Positions 29,754 to 38,025 of a stretch of 64,000 nucleotides of DNA are shown in pieces (positions within the stretch are counted from its first letter, which is position 1; each line of letters opens with the position of its first letter). Location of the stretch: the NCBI GenBank assembly GCA_001657395.1, contig LYSY01000001.1:868001-932000 (forward strand), given 5' to 3'. The notes below the pieces were generated by a model that saw nothing but the letters and a program-made list of their open reading frames with translations, made no database searches and had not been told where the DNA came from. The DNA comes from Rhodospirillales bacterium BBD 1991-14 (GTDB taxonomy: Bacteria > Pseudomonadota > Alphaproteobacteria > Kiloniellales > Kiloniellaceae). The translations under genes and the position numbers were made by a program.

Positions 29754-30152
29754 ATGAAGCCACTGGCAGCAGAGGTCGAAGAAGCTGTCACCTTCAACGA
29801 CCAGGGCCTGGTCCTGGCCGTTGCGCAGCAGCACGACAGCGGCGAGGTCCTGATGGTGGCCTGGATGAACAGGGAAGCGCTGGCCGAGACCCTGGACAGC
29901 GGACAGGTCTGCTACTGGTCGCGCTCCCGGGAAAACCTCTGGCGCAAAGGGGAGTCCTCCGGCCAGACACAGCGGCTGATCGAACTGCGCGTCGACTGCG
30001 ACGGCGACTCGCTGCTCCTGCGCGTCGATCAAAAGGGTGTGGCCTGCCACACCGGCCGCCGCTCCTGCTTCTACCGCGCCGTCGATGAAGGCGGCGGCCT
30101 GAAGGAGCTGCTGCCGGTCGAGGTGGACCCCAAGGCTCTCTACGGAGGCTAG
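29754..30152 (+). CDS. hisI: Phosphoribosyl-AMP cyclohydrolase
   Basis: Third enzyme of histidine biosynthesis, opening the adenine ring of phosphoribosyl-AMP. The 132-residue protein has the zinc-ligand motif DCDGDSLLLRV plus HTGRRSCFYR and the substrate block YWSRSRENLWRKGESSGQTQ. The single-domain form without a HisE fusion is usual in alphaproteobacteria. A GGAAGAGAAGCG ribosome binding region precedes the ATG. No other his genes lie nearby. Confidence 0.95.
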   Translation: MKPLAAEVEEAVTFNDQGLVLAVAQQHDSGEVLMVAWMNREALAETLDSGQVCYWSRSRENLWRKGESSGQTQRLIELRVDCDGDSLLLRVDQKGVACHTGRRSCFYRAVDEGGGLKELLPVEVDPKALYGG

Positions 30153-30158
30153 GCGCCC

Positions 30159-30200
30159 ATGATCGGCCAAGCCCCGGTGATCGGCCAAGCCCCGTGATCG
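30159..30200 (+). repeat. Short tandem duplication at the modA start
   Basis: The unit TGATCGGCCAAGCCCCG occurs twice in succession, first as an 18-base unit from 30159 and then as a 17-base unit from 30177, followed by a third partial TGATCG. The second unit has lost one G, which puts the upstream ATG at 30159 out of frame with modA; read from 30159 the frame stops at 30196. Confidence 0.8.
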
Positions 30201-30991
30201 CGCGGGCCCCGCTTCGCCTCCGCCCCCTGTTTGGCGCGCTGGCCTGGCTCTCTGCGGTCCTGGCGCTCCCGGCATCGGCCCCGGCGGAGACCGTCACCCT
30301 CTTCGCCGCTGCCAGCACGACCGACGCGGTCGAGGAGGTGGCGGAGGCTTTTGCCGCATCAACCGGGGTGTCGGTCCGCCCGGTGGTCGCCGCCTCCTCC
30401 ACGCTGGCGCGCCAGATCGCCCAGGGCGCCCCGGCCGACATCTATCTGTCCGCCAACGTCCGCTGGATGGACTACCTGGAAGAGGAAGCCCTGATAGACC
30501 GGCGGAGCCGCCTCACGCTGCTGTCCAACCGGCTCGTCCTGGCAGCGCCGAGCGACTCCGACCTTCGGGTCACCCTCTCGCCGGACGCTGACCTGGCCGC
30601 GAAGCTCGGCGACGGGCGCCTCGCCATCGGCGATCCGGCCCACGTCCCCGCCGGCATCTATGCCCAAAGAGCCTTGGAGGCCCTGGGTCTGTGGCAGGAC
30701 ATTTCCAGCAAGCTGGCCCAGGCCGCCAACGTCCGCGCCGCCCTCGCCCTGGTGGAACGCGGTGAGGCGCTGGCTGGCATCGTCTATGAAACCGATGCCG
30801 CCATCTCCAAGCGCGTCAAGGTGATCGACGTCTTTCCCGCAGCGGTCACGCCGGAGATCAGCTATCCCCTGGCCATCGTCGCCGGGCGCGACAGCCCCGC
30901 GGTCCGCCGGGTCTACGACTACCTGCAAAGCGGGGCGGCGGCGGCGATCTTTCGCAGGCACGGCTTTACAGTGGCGCCCCGGGGAAGCTAA
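30194..30991 (+). CDS. modA: Molybdate-binding periplasmic protein
   Basis: Solute-binding protein of 265 residues with a signal peptide ending near LPASAPAE. The N-terminal mature block TLFAAASTTDAVEEVAEAF, the GAPADIYLSANVRWMDYL segment and AIGDPAHVPAGIYAQRALEALG are ModA hallmarks for tetrahedral oxyanion binding. The start is GTG at 30194, directly behind a small tandem duplication that may have displaced an ATG. The modB gene follows 38 bp later and modC after it. Confidence 0.93.
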   Translation: MIARAPLRLRPLFGALAWLSAVLALPASAPAETVTLFAAASTTDAVEEVAEAFAASTGVSVRPVVAASSTLARQIAQGAPADIYLSANVRWMDYLEEEALIDRRSRLTLLSNRLVLAAPSDSDLRVTLSPDADLAAKLGDGRLAIGDPAHVPAGIYAQRALEALGLWQDISSKLAQAANVRAALALVERGEALAGIVYETDAAISKRVKVIDVFPAAVTPEISYPLAIVAGRDSPAVRRVYDYLQSGAAAAIFRRHGFTVAPRGS

Positions 30992-31029
30992 ACGGCAGGG
31001 GATCGTTCCCCTTCTGGTTTGCCGAGGTC

Positions 31030-31722
31030 ATGCTGGAACTGACGCCGCTGGAAAGCGAGGCCATCCGCCTCAGCCTGCGCGTGGCCTTCTGGGCCGTGCT
31101 GGTCAGCCTGCCTTTCGGGCTGGCCGTGGCCTGGCTGCTGCAGCGGTATGAGTTCTACGGCAAGACCCTGCTCAACGGCCTCGTCCACCTGCCGCTGGTT
31201 CTGCCGCCGGTGGTGGTCGGCTATCTGCTCCTTGTCCTCCTCGGGCGGCGTGGGCCGCTCGGCTCCTGGCTCTATGAGACCTTCGGCTTCACCCTACCCT
31301 TTACCTGGGAAGGGGCGGCCCTGGCCGCCGCGGTCATGGCCTTTCCGCTGATGGTCCGCGCCATCCGCCTGTCCATCGAGAGCGTCGACCAGAACCTGGA
31401 GACCGCCGGCCGCACCCTGGGCGCCTCGCGCAGCGCGGTCTTCTTCACGATCACCCTTCCTCTGATCGCTCCGGGCATTCTCACCGGCTGCGTTCTCGCC
31501 TTCGCGCGCAGCCTCGGCGAATTCGGCGCGACCATCACCTTCGTCTCCAACATCCCCGGCGAGACGCGGACCCTGCCCCTTGCGCTCTACAGTCTGATCC
31601 AGACTCCCGAGGGCGAAGCCGGAGCGCTGCGGCTGGCCCTTCTCTCGGTGCTGCTGTCACTGGCGGCCCTCGGCGCCTCGGAGCTGATTGCGCGGCGCCT
31701 GCGCAGCCGGCTGGCCGGATAG
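31030..31722 (+). CDS. modB: Molybdate ABC transporter permease
   Basis: Inner-membrane permease of 230 residues with five to six helices. The typical ModB blocks are LVHLPLVLPPVVVGYLLL and the cytoplasmic loop AGRTLGASRSAVFFTITLPLIAPG, followed by GEFGATITFVSNIPGETRTL. It sits between modA and modC, 13 bp before the latter. It forms the dimeric pore of the ModABC importer. Confidence 0.95.
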   Translation: MLELTPLESEAIRLSLRVAFWAVLVSLPFGLAVAWLLQRYEFYGKTLLNGLVHLPLVLPPVVVGYLLLVLLGRRGPLGSWLYETFGFTLPFTWEGAALAAAVMAFPLMVRAIRLSIESVDQNLETAGRTLGASRSAVFFTITLPLIAPGILTGCVLAFARSLGEFGATITFVSNIPGETRTLPLALYSLIQTPEGEAGALRLALLSVLLSLAALGASELIARRLRSRLAG

Positions 31723-31735
31723 AGGCCGCGGCAGG

Positions 31736-32899
31736 ATGACCCAACAGAAGGAAAGCCAGCACCCGGAAACCAGGCGCCTTGACGTCGATGTCGAGCGGCG
31801 CCTGGGCGAGCTGCAGCTCCAGGCCCGGTTTTCCTGTGCAGCCGCGGGGATCACCGCGGTGTTCGGGCGTTCGGGCGCGGGCAAGACCTCGCTGGTGAAC
31901 ATGCTGGCCGGCCTGCTGAAGCCGGAACGTGGGCGCATCGCCCTCAACGGTGAAGCGCTGTTCGACTCTGAAGCCGGTATCGATGTTCCCATCGAACGCC
32001 GGCGCCTGGGGTACGTCTTCCAGGAAGGCCGCCTTTTCCCGCACCTCTCCGTGCGCAGCAATCTGGCCTATGGCTTCAAGCGCGTGCCGAAAGGCGAGCG
32101 GCGCATCCAGGTCGACGAGGTCGTCGCGCTGATGGACATCGAAGACCTTCTCGAACGCCGGCCCAGTGCGCTCTCCGGCGGTGAGAAGCAGCGCGTCGCT
32201 CTGGGCCGTGCGCTTCTCGCCAACCCCAAACTGCTGCTGATGGATGAACCGCTGGCGGCACTCGACCAGCCGCGCAAGGATGAGATCCTGCCCTTTATCG
32301 AGCGGCTGCGCGACGAGATGGCGATGCCGATCGTCTATGTCAGCCACTCCATGCAGGAGATCGTCCGCCTCGCCGATACCCTGGTTCTGATATCCAAGGG
32401 CAAGGTCGAGGCCGTCGGGACCGTCGAGGACCTGACGAGTCGTCTGGACCTACGGCCCCTGACCGGGCGCTACGAAGCGGGTGCCGTGCTGACGACGGCG
32501 GTGGCGGGACAGGACAAGGCCTTCGGGCTGACCGAACTGCGCTTTGCGGGAGGCCGCCTGCGAGTGCCGCACCTGAACCTGCCCCTCGGCCAGAGCCTGC
32601 GCGTCCGGATCCGCGCCCGCGATGTCTCCATCGCGCTATCTAAGCCAGAAAATACAAGCATTCTCAATATGATAGAATGCACTGTGCAGGCGATAGGCGA
32701 AGAGCGGAGTCCGCAGGTCGACCTGCAGCTCGACGCCGGCGGTGCCGCGATCTGGGCCCGCATCACAGCCCGCTCCTGCCGCGCCCTGGGGCTGCGTCCC
32801 GGCCTCAAGGTCTTTGCCCTGATCAAGAGCGTTGCGATCGACCGCCAGAGCCTGGGGCGGCGCGACAGGGCCGAGCGCTTCCTGTCCGAAGACCAATGA
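31736..32899 (+). CDS. modC: Molybdate ABC transporter ATP-binding protein
   Basis: ATPase of 387 residues. It has Walker A GRSGAGKTS, signature LSGGEKQRVALGRALL, Walker B LLLMDEPLAALD and the switch histidine in YVSHSMQEIVRLAD. A C-terminal TOBE/MOP-type domain (about 300-375) probably binds molybdate and inhibits transport when cellular Mo is high. The segment near 32630-32690, encoding LSKPENTSILNMIEC, is noticeably more AT-rich than the rest of the gene; the MOP-domain sequence nevertheless reads through intact. The ATG at 31736 has AGG just upstream. Confidence 0.93.
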   Translation: MTQQKESQHPETRRLDVDVERRLGELQLQARFSCAAAGITAVFGRSGAGKTSLVNMLAGLLKPERGRIALNGEALFDSEAGIDVPIERRRLGYVFQEGRLFPHLSVRSNLAYGFKRVPKGERRIQVDEVVALMDIEDLLERRPSALSGGEKQRVALGRALLANPKLLLMDEPLAALDQPRKDEILPFIERLRDEMAMPIVYVSHSMQEIVRLADTLVLISKGKVEAVGTVEDLTSRLDLRPLTGRYEAGAVLTTAVAGQDKAFGLTELRFAGGRLRVPHLNLPLGQSLRVRIRARDVSIALSKPENTSILNMIECTVQAIGEERSPQVDLQLDAGGAAIWARITARSCRALGLRPGLKVFALIKSVAIDRQSLGRRDRAERFLSEDQ

Positions 32900-32999
32900 T
32901 TTGCGCGACAACCCTCGCGGATTTTGCTAATATGGTTAACACGATCTGCAGGTGCCCGCCATTTGTCACAGTTCCGACGGCAGGGAGCACGCTTTAATC

Positions 33000-33248
33000 A
33001 TGTCCATGCATACATTGAACGAACTGACGATCCATCGCGCGCGGGTGCTTCGCGAACTGGACCAGCTTAGCCGTACGGAGGCGGAGGCCAGTGTTTCGGA
33101 ACTGGACGAGGAGATCATCTCCCGCCCGGCCAACACGCCTGACGAAGGAATCGCGAAGCTGGAGCTGGCGCGGGATCTCGCCGCCATCGATGGCTGCCCC
33201 AATGTCGTGAAGCTGATCGAGGGCGCCCTGCAGGTCCTCAGGCACTAG
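33000..33248 (+). CDS. Small hypothetical protein (82 residues)
   Basis: Acidic, helix-rich protein starting MSMHTLNELT. The Leu-rich heptad-like pattern in its N-terminal half (RARVLRELDQLSRTEAEAS) suggests a short coiled coil, followed by DEGIAKLELARDLAAIDGC. AGGGAG lies 12 bases upstream of the ATG at 33000. I do not recognise the family. It stands between modC and a low-complexity region on the same strand. Confidence 0.55.
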   Translation: MSMHTLNELTIHRARVLRELDQLSRTEAEASVSELDEEIISRPANTPDEGIAKLELARDLAAIDGCPNVVKLIEGALQVLRH

Positions 33249-33631
33249 GAGACAACAGGAGGCATCCCGGCGCCGCGGTCGAACTGGGAGCGGCCAAGGC
33301 CCACCGTCAGCGCGTGTTCGTCTGTGTCCTGCAAGTTCCGAAGCCCCCGCCGGACCCCCCTGCACCGGTGCCACCACCGCCCTGGCCATATCCCCCGGAC
33401 CCCATTCCCGGCGAGCCGCCGCCCGGCTGGCCGCCAGACGTTCCCCCAGACGGCCCCCCAGACGGTCCCCCAGATGTCCCCAACGACCCGCCGGCACCGG
33501 CCAGCGGCTTCTGCTGCCAGCCGCAGCAGGAGATCGCTACGGCTGCCGCCCTGCCACCGGGGGCTACAATTCCCCCAGCGATTCGCTAGAATAGGGTTGA
33601 CGATTCTTCTCAAGCAATCCACGTAAGGGCG
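33249..33631. other. Low-complexity intergenic region
   Basis: About 380 bases without a confident gene. A 91-codon plus-strand frame from a GTG at 33314 would give a protein almost entirely of Pro, Asp and Gly (PPDPPAPVPPPPWPYPPDP), and the minus strand reads Trp/Gly-rich through the same bases. Neither has a convincing ribosome binding site. A four-copy 12-base tandem repeat lies in the middle. Confidence 0.5.
33434..33481 (+). repeat. Four-copy 12-base tandem repeat
   Basis: Units CCAGACGTTCCC, CCAGACGGCCCC, CCAGACGGTCCC and CCAGATGTCCCC follow without gaps. The period is a multiple of three, so both strands stay open and encode short amino-acid repeats (plus: PPDG/PPDV-like). Confidence 0.85.
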
Positions 33632-33907
33632 ATGAAAAAGCACGATATCCTGATCGAACCCTGGCGCGGCGATACCGAATCCAAGGCGCGCCGCGGCACG
33701 ACTGAGTTCCGCTGGACCGTTTCCTATGAGAAGGACGGACGCTTCTACGCACAGGGTTTTGCAGACTCCCATGCCGAAGCACGCGCCGCGGCAGAAGCCT
33801 ATCTGAAGGAGCAGGGCATCGATCTGAATTGGCAGTCCGGGCCCAGCGAGTCCGCAAAAGTCCTCAAGCCGCGTTCCAAGCCGGCAGTAGTCCGCGGCCT
33901 GCGCTAA
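33632..33907 (+). CDS. Small hypothetical protein (91 residues)
   Basis: Basic, soluble protein beginning MKKHDILIEPWRGDTESKARRG. It has a strand-rich first half (FRWTVSYEKDGRFYAQGFADS) and one helix (AEARAAAEAYLKEQG), with a basic disordered tail ending KPRSKPAVVRGLR. The layout could suit a small double-stranded-RNA-binding-like or ribosome-associated fold, but that is speculation. No clear neighbour gives a function; the upstream region is low-complexity. Confidence 0.6.
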   Translation: MKKHDILIEPWRGDTESKARRGTTEFRWTVSYEKDGRFYAQGFADSHAEARAAAEAYLKEQGIDLNWQSGPSESAKVLKPRSKPAVVRGLR

Positions 33908-34292
33908 GCCGCGCCGACGTCACCCAGCCTGGCCTGCCCGTCTCCTTCGGCCGGCTGCAGCGCAGCACGAGACTGCGCCCGACCACCCTACGAAAACCTG
34001 ACCAGCATCGTCCCCTATGACCGCGCCTTGGATCAGAGGCCGTTTGGCGCAGTGGGCTGGCCGCAAACTGTCAACAAGGGCCACCCGGGCCTAACCCTCC
34101 CGGCTTAGTCCGGAATTCGCGGTTGCGGCGGCTTGGCGTTCGGCCAAAAATTGATTACGGAGTCCTAACGAAAGAACTTTTGTCGGGTCAGCATCGCGGG
34201 GGGCGACAGATGACTTGTGCCGAATGCTCTTCTTCCGGTGTCTCCGGTGGTGTCTCTGGCGTCAGCGGATGTTGGGGTGCGGGAGAGCGGCG
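33908..34292. other. Intergenic region before the lipoprotein/patatin cluster
   Basis: About 385 bases with no convincing gene. Composition becomes more AT-rich at 34140-34190 (around AAAAATTGATTACGG and AAAGAACTTTTGTCGG), which is a plausible promoter zone for the cluster beginning at 34293. I could not pair -35 and -10 elements with confidence. Confidence 0.4.
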
Positions 34293-35228
34293 ATGAGACG
34301 CTTCCTTCAGTATCTCGGCGCCGCCGCCCTTGTTGCCGTTCTTGCCGCCTGCAGCGCGCCCCGCGATTTCACCATCTATCAGGAAACCATCGGCGAGTTT
34401 CAGACCGCGACCGACAGAACGGCCTCGGTCGCCCTGGACTATGTGAAGGGGATCAACACCTTCGAGCGCGGCTTCGAGCTGAAGCTGCTGCGCGAGGACC
34501 CCGAGCGCCCGCTCATCATCTCGAAGCTCTCGGAACCGATCCTCTCGCCGCAAGCGATCTCCGCGCGCGACCGCGTTTTCGGGGTCCTCAAGCAATACAC
34601 ACAGATGCTGGCTTCCCTTGCCGCCAGCGATGCCAGCGAGCGCTGGAAGGCGGCCAGCGAGCGGGCCAAGGCCTCGGCGGATACGCTGCTGACGGACCTC
34701 AACGCCAACAGCGGCGTCCTGGGCGACCTACCGATCGCCGACGTCACGGGCCCGCTGAAGACCATTTCGGATGCGATTGCGATGGAGATCATCAACGCCC
34801 GGCGCGCGGCCGCGCTTGACGCGGCCATCGGCAAGGCCGCGCCTGCGATACAGGCTATCTCGGCCACGCTGCGCGAGGATCTGGCCTTCGTGGTCCGCCA
34901 GCGTGATTCCGTAAAGCAGTTGGAGATTGCCGAGCTCACGATCCGCTATGCGCAGGCGCAGGAGACGAACAACAACGCAGCGCGGCTGAACACGCTGACC
35001 AAGATCGACCAGGCCCTGCAGGCACGCACGCAAAGCCTCTCGACCCTTCAGGGGCTCGTGCAGACCCTCGACCAGTTCGATGCCGCGCATGATGCGCTGG
35101 TGCGCTATGCGACGTCAGACAAGAGTCCGCAGGAGTTGTCCGACCTAATCTCTATCGTGCGCAGCTATGCGGACTCCGCCGACGAAGTTTTCGAGTCCTT
35201 CAGAAAGGTGGCTGAAGCAAGAAGTTGA
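34293..35228 (+). CDS. Helical lipoprotein, function unknown (311 residues)
   Basis: Exported lipoprotein. The signal peptide MRRFLQYLGAAALVAVLAAC ends in a canonical lipobox LAAC followed by Ser, so the mature protein should be lipidated and probably go to the outer membrane. The rest is almost all alpha-helical with heptad-like leucines, e.g. QARTQSLSTLQGLVQTLDQF, and lacks recognisable catalytic motifs. GGGAG lies 7 bases before the ATG at 34293. A 117-residue helical protein and a patatin-like phospholipase follow on the same strand with gaps of 94 and 99 bp, suggesting a functional cluster. Confidence 0.75.
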   Translation: MRRFLQYLGAAALVAVLAACSAPRDFTIYQETIGEFQTATDRTASVALDYVKGINTFERGFELKLLREDPERPLIISKLSEPILSPQAISARDRVFGVLKQYTQMLASLAASDASERWKAASERAKASADTLLTDLNANSGVLGDLPIADVTGPLKTISDAIAMEIINARRAAALDAAIGKAAPAIQAISATLREDLAFVVRQRDSVKQLEIAELTIRYAQAQETNNNAARLNTLTKIDQALQARTQSLSTLQGLVQTLDQFDAAHDALVRYATSDKSPQELSDLISIVRSYADSADEVFESFRKVAEARS

Positions 35229-35322
35229 CTGAGGGCGCCGCGACCTAGCGGGTTCCGGGACCGGGCGAAGGAGAGAGCGCCCGGCACCGAGTGCCGCCCG
35301 CCATCGCAGAGGGGAGAGAACG

Positions 35323-35676
35323 ATGCCGGATGTGAAAGCGAACAAGGCCCTGCGGGATGGGCTCTACAAGTGCTTCGAGGAGATGGTTCAGAAGGCCATG
35401 ATGCCGGACATTCCAATTCCGCAACGCCAAGCGCTGCTGAACCGCTCGCAGGAACTGCGGGCGCAGTGGGTCGAACTCGAGGCCGCCCGCTTCAACAACG
35501 CGGCCGCCGGCATTTCAGCGGCGCAGACGAAGATCCTGGAGTCCGTCACAGACCTGCGCCGGGCGACCAAGGATCTGGAGGATGCCGTCAAGATCGCAGA
35601 GAAGGCGACGAGGGTCTTTGGGCTGCTCGATAAGCTGCTGAAAAAGGCCGCAAAGTTTGCAGCACCTGTGATCTAG
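35323..35676 (+). CDS. Small helical protein between lipoprotein and patatin genes
   Basis: Protein of 117 residues with no signal peptide. It is predicted helical throughout; the C-terminal half (LRRATKDLEDAVKIAEKATR, then FGLLDKLLKKAAKFAAPVI) is amphipathic and could pack against a membrane or another helical protein. A strong GGGGAGAG ribosome binding site lies 6 bases upstream of the ATG. I do not recognise the family. Its position suggests it works with the patatin-like enzyme or the lipoprotein. Confidence 0.65.
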   Translation: MPDVKANKALRDGLYKCFEEMVQKAMMPDIPIPQRQALLNRSQELRAQWVELEAARFNNAAAGISAAQTKILESVTDLRRATKDLEDAVKIAEKATRVFGLLDKLLKKAAKFAAPVI

Positions 35677-35775
35677 CCGAAGCCGGCCCGAAGATCGAGC
35701 GCCGCAAGGGCGCGCGTTGCTGCGCCGCTCGCAGCTCTTTCGGGCTCATCATCGTTCACCGCAGGAGAGACAGCG

Positions 35776-37464
35776 ATGCCAGACGACGCAACGGCAGGCA
35801 ATGCCGAGTTCCAGCTGGGTCTTGTCATGGCGGGGGCGATTTCCGCCGGCGCCTATACGGCCGGCGTGATGGACTTCCTGATCGAAGCGCTGGACGCTTA
35901 CTACGCCGCGCGCGAACGCGCGGACTGGAACGGCCCCCGTCACAACGTGAAGGTGCCGGTCCTGGCGGGCGCCTCGGCCGGCGGCATGACCTCGGCGATC
36001 TCCGCCGTGCACTTCATGCACGGGATGGATCATCAACGACCCGGGGGCGATGGGGCGAGCCCCGAGCGCAATCGGCTTTACGACTCCTGGGTGCGCCAGA
36101 TCGATATCGACAAGTTGCTTGGGCGGCGCGACCTCGCGCGGCGCCGCGCGCTGGTTTCGGCGCTCGATTCCACCGCGCTCTGGGAGATCGCCAGCGGCTC
36201 TCTGGACATGGCCGGCGAGCGTTTCAAGAGGCCCTGGGTCGCCGACCCTCTGGCGATCTTTCTGACGGTGGCGAACCTGCGCGGCGTCCCCTACGGCTTC
36301 AAGCTCTTCGGCACCGGCAGCGCAGACTCCTACGGCATGACCAACCACATGGACGCCATGCGCTTTGCGGTCACCTGGAATGCCGCCGCGCCGGACGGTT
36401 TCCGGTCCCTCCTGCCCGATGACTGTCCGAACGGCCATTGGCCGGACCTGGCGCGGGCCGCGCTTGCAACCGGCGCCTTTCCCGTCGGCCTCAGTCCGCA
36501 GGTGCTGTCGCGCCCCCTCGCCGACTACTTCGACCGCCCGGACCGGCGCGACCCCGACTTTGGCTCCGCCGGGCCGGACCCTTACGAGTTCGTCTCCGTG
36601 GATGGCGGCCTGATGAACAACGAGCCCCTGGAGCTGGCGCGGCGCCATCTCTTCGGCGACAACGAACTGCCCGATGACAGCGGTGGAGAGAGCGCCCAGC
36701 GCGCGGTGGTGATGATCGACCCCTTTCCCAATCGGATCGACTTCGACCCCGACGACGAGAACAGCGACCTTCTGCTGCCCGTGCTTCTCAAGATGTTCGA
36801 TGCCCTCGTCAACCAGGCCCGCTTCAAGCCGGAAGAACTCGCGCTCGCCGAAAGCTCGGACAACTACTCCCGCTTCATCATCTCGCCCTCCCGCCGCAAT
36901 GCCGGCGGGCGTCAGACCCGGCACGCCATCGCCTCTTCGACGCTGGGCGGCTTCGGCGGCTTCTTCCAGGAGTCGTTCCGCCGCCACGACTACCTGCTGG
37001 GGCGCAAGAACTGCCGCTCCTTTCTGCGGCGCTATCTGGCGCTGCCCCAGACCAACAGGCTGTTCGAGGCCATGACGGCGGAGCAGAAGGCCGCCTGGCA
37101 TGTGCGCGACCGCAGCGGCGAGGTTCGCAGAGTGCCGGACTCCAAGGGAGAGCTCCATGCCGCCCTGCCCGTCATTCCCATGACCGCCGACCTTGCGGCG
37201 GAGGAGCCGATCTCCGAGCAGGACCGGCCACAGCCGCAGCGCGTTGCGCTGGAGCGGATCGAGCTGCAGGTCCGCGAGCGCATCGCCGCCCTCGGCGGGA
37301 TCGCCATCGATGAGGAACTGGGCCAGTTTCTCGGCATCTTCCGTTTGCCGGCAAAGCTGGTTCTGCACTTCTCCCTCAAAGATCGCCTGACCCGCAAGGT
37401 GATGACGAAGATCACCGGCGGCCTCGCCCCTCTCAGGGATTTCGACCAGCCGGGCCAGCCCTGA
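35776..37464 (+). CDS. Patatin-like phospholipase with C-terminal DUF3376-like region
   Basis: Lipid acyl hydrolase of 562 residues. The oxyanion glycine region reads MAGAISAGAYTAG (a GAxSxGxY variant), the nucleophile serine is in GASAGG and the catalytic Asp is in SVDGGLMNN, so the Ser-Asp dyad is complete. The C-terminal part contains GFGGFFQESFRRHDYLLGRKN, typical of DUF3376-bearing patatins. No signal peptide or transmembrane segment is visible, so the protein is cytoplasmic or exported by a non-Sec route. AGGAGAG precedes the ATG. It closes the lipoprotein/117-residue/patatin cluster. Confidence 0.88.
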   Translation: MPDDATAGNAEFQLGLVMAGAISAGAYTAGVMDFLIEALDAYYAARERADWNGPRHNVKVPVLAGASAGGMTSAISAVHFMHGMDHQRPGGDGASPERNRLYDSWVRQIDIDKLLGRRDLARRRALVSALDSTALWEIASGSLDMAGERFKRPWVADPLAIFLTVANLRGVPYGFKLFGTGSADSYGMTNHMDAMRFAVTWNAAAPDGFRSLLPDDCPNGHWPDLARAALATGAFPVGLSPQVLSRPLADYFDRPDRRDPDFGSAGPDPYEFVSVDGGLMNNEPLELARRHLFGDNELPDDSGGESAQRAVVMIDPFPNRIDFDPDDENSDLLLPVLLKMFDALVNQARFKPEELALAESSDNYSRFIISPSRRNAGGRQTRHAIASSTLGGFGGFFQESFRRHDYLLGRKNCRSFLRRYLALPQTNRLFEAMTAEQKAAWHVRDRSGEVRRVPDSKGELHAALPVIPMTADLAAEEPISEQDRPQPQRVALERIELQVRERIAALGGIAIDEELGQFLGIFRLPAKLVLHFSLKDRLTRKVMTKITGGLAPLRDFDQPGQP

Positions 37465-37621
37465 AGCGGAGTCACCGGGCCGCTTCACCGGGCTCACGCA
37501 GGCGTGCCTTGGGTCGGCGGCCCAGCCGTCCTATATAGGAAAGAGAACACATCGGCGGCGATGGTGAAGGCGACGCATCGCTGCCCCTGCCGCCGGAAAG
37601 CCGCCTGGAGATTCTGCCGCA

Positions 37622-37798
37622 ATGATCCGCCTGCCTGCCGCCCCCATTCCCCGGAAACGCCTGGTAACCGCAGCCGTGGCGGCATGGATGTGTGCAGCCT
37701 TGGCGGCCTGCAGCACGCCGTCAGGCTCTTCCTTCGGTCATCCCGATTCCCTGCGGGCCGGCCCGTTCTGGGAACGCAACGATCAGCGCGACCGCTAG
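37622..37798 (+). CDS. Very small lipoprotein (58 residues)
   Basis: A short frame begins MIRLPAAPIPRKRLVTAAVA. It has a basic n-region (PRKR), a hydrophobic core and the lipobox LAAC followed by Ser, then only about 25 mature residues (STPSGSSFGHPDSLRAGPFW and then ERNDQRDR). GGAG lies 11 bases upstream of the ATG. Small lipoproteins of this size are common and often missed. The signal peptide makes it a credible gene, although the mature part has no known domain. It lies between the patatin gene and tRNA-Arg. Confidence 0.55.
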   Translation: MIRLPAAPIPRKRLVTAAVAAWMCAALAACSTPSGSSFGHPDSLRAGPFWERNDQRDR

Positions 37799-37908
37799 CC
37801 GACCGTAGCCGCCGGCAGCAGCCCGGCCCTGCATGCCAGGGTTGGCGCGCCCGCTCGACCAAAGTTCGAACTCTAGTTTGGATGACAGGTCGACCATTCC
37901 GGAAGGAA

Positions 37909-37985
<77 letters not shown>

Positions 37986-38025
37986 TCAAAGGTGGGCCTG
38001 CGCAGGCACGACTCAGAGTCCCGCG

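Noticed and set aside
33434-33481. Tandem repeat considered as a CRISPR array
   Set aside because: The units are contiguous 12-mers without spacers; no cas genes are in the window.
33314-33589. Proline-rich 91-codon frame as a confident gene
   Set aside because: It starts at a GTG without a ribosome binding site, is almost entirely repeats, and the opposite strand is equally open. Reported only as low-complexity sequence.
33245-33772. Minus-strand Trp/Gly-rich frame (IWGTVWGAVWGNVW) resembling a repeat protein
   Set aside because: It is the complement of the same 12-base repeat and overlaps the plus-strand 91-residue gene; no start signal.
35749-37497. A minus-strand frame of 582 codons opposite the patatin gene
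   Set aside because: It lacks domain features and is rich in Ala, Gly, Arg and Val as antisense GC-rich frames are; the plus-strand patatin has a full catalytic dyad and family blocks.
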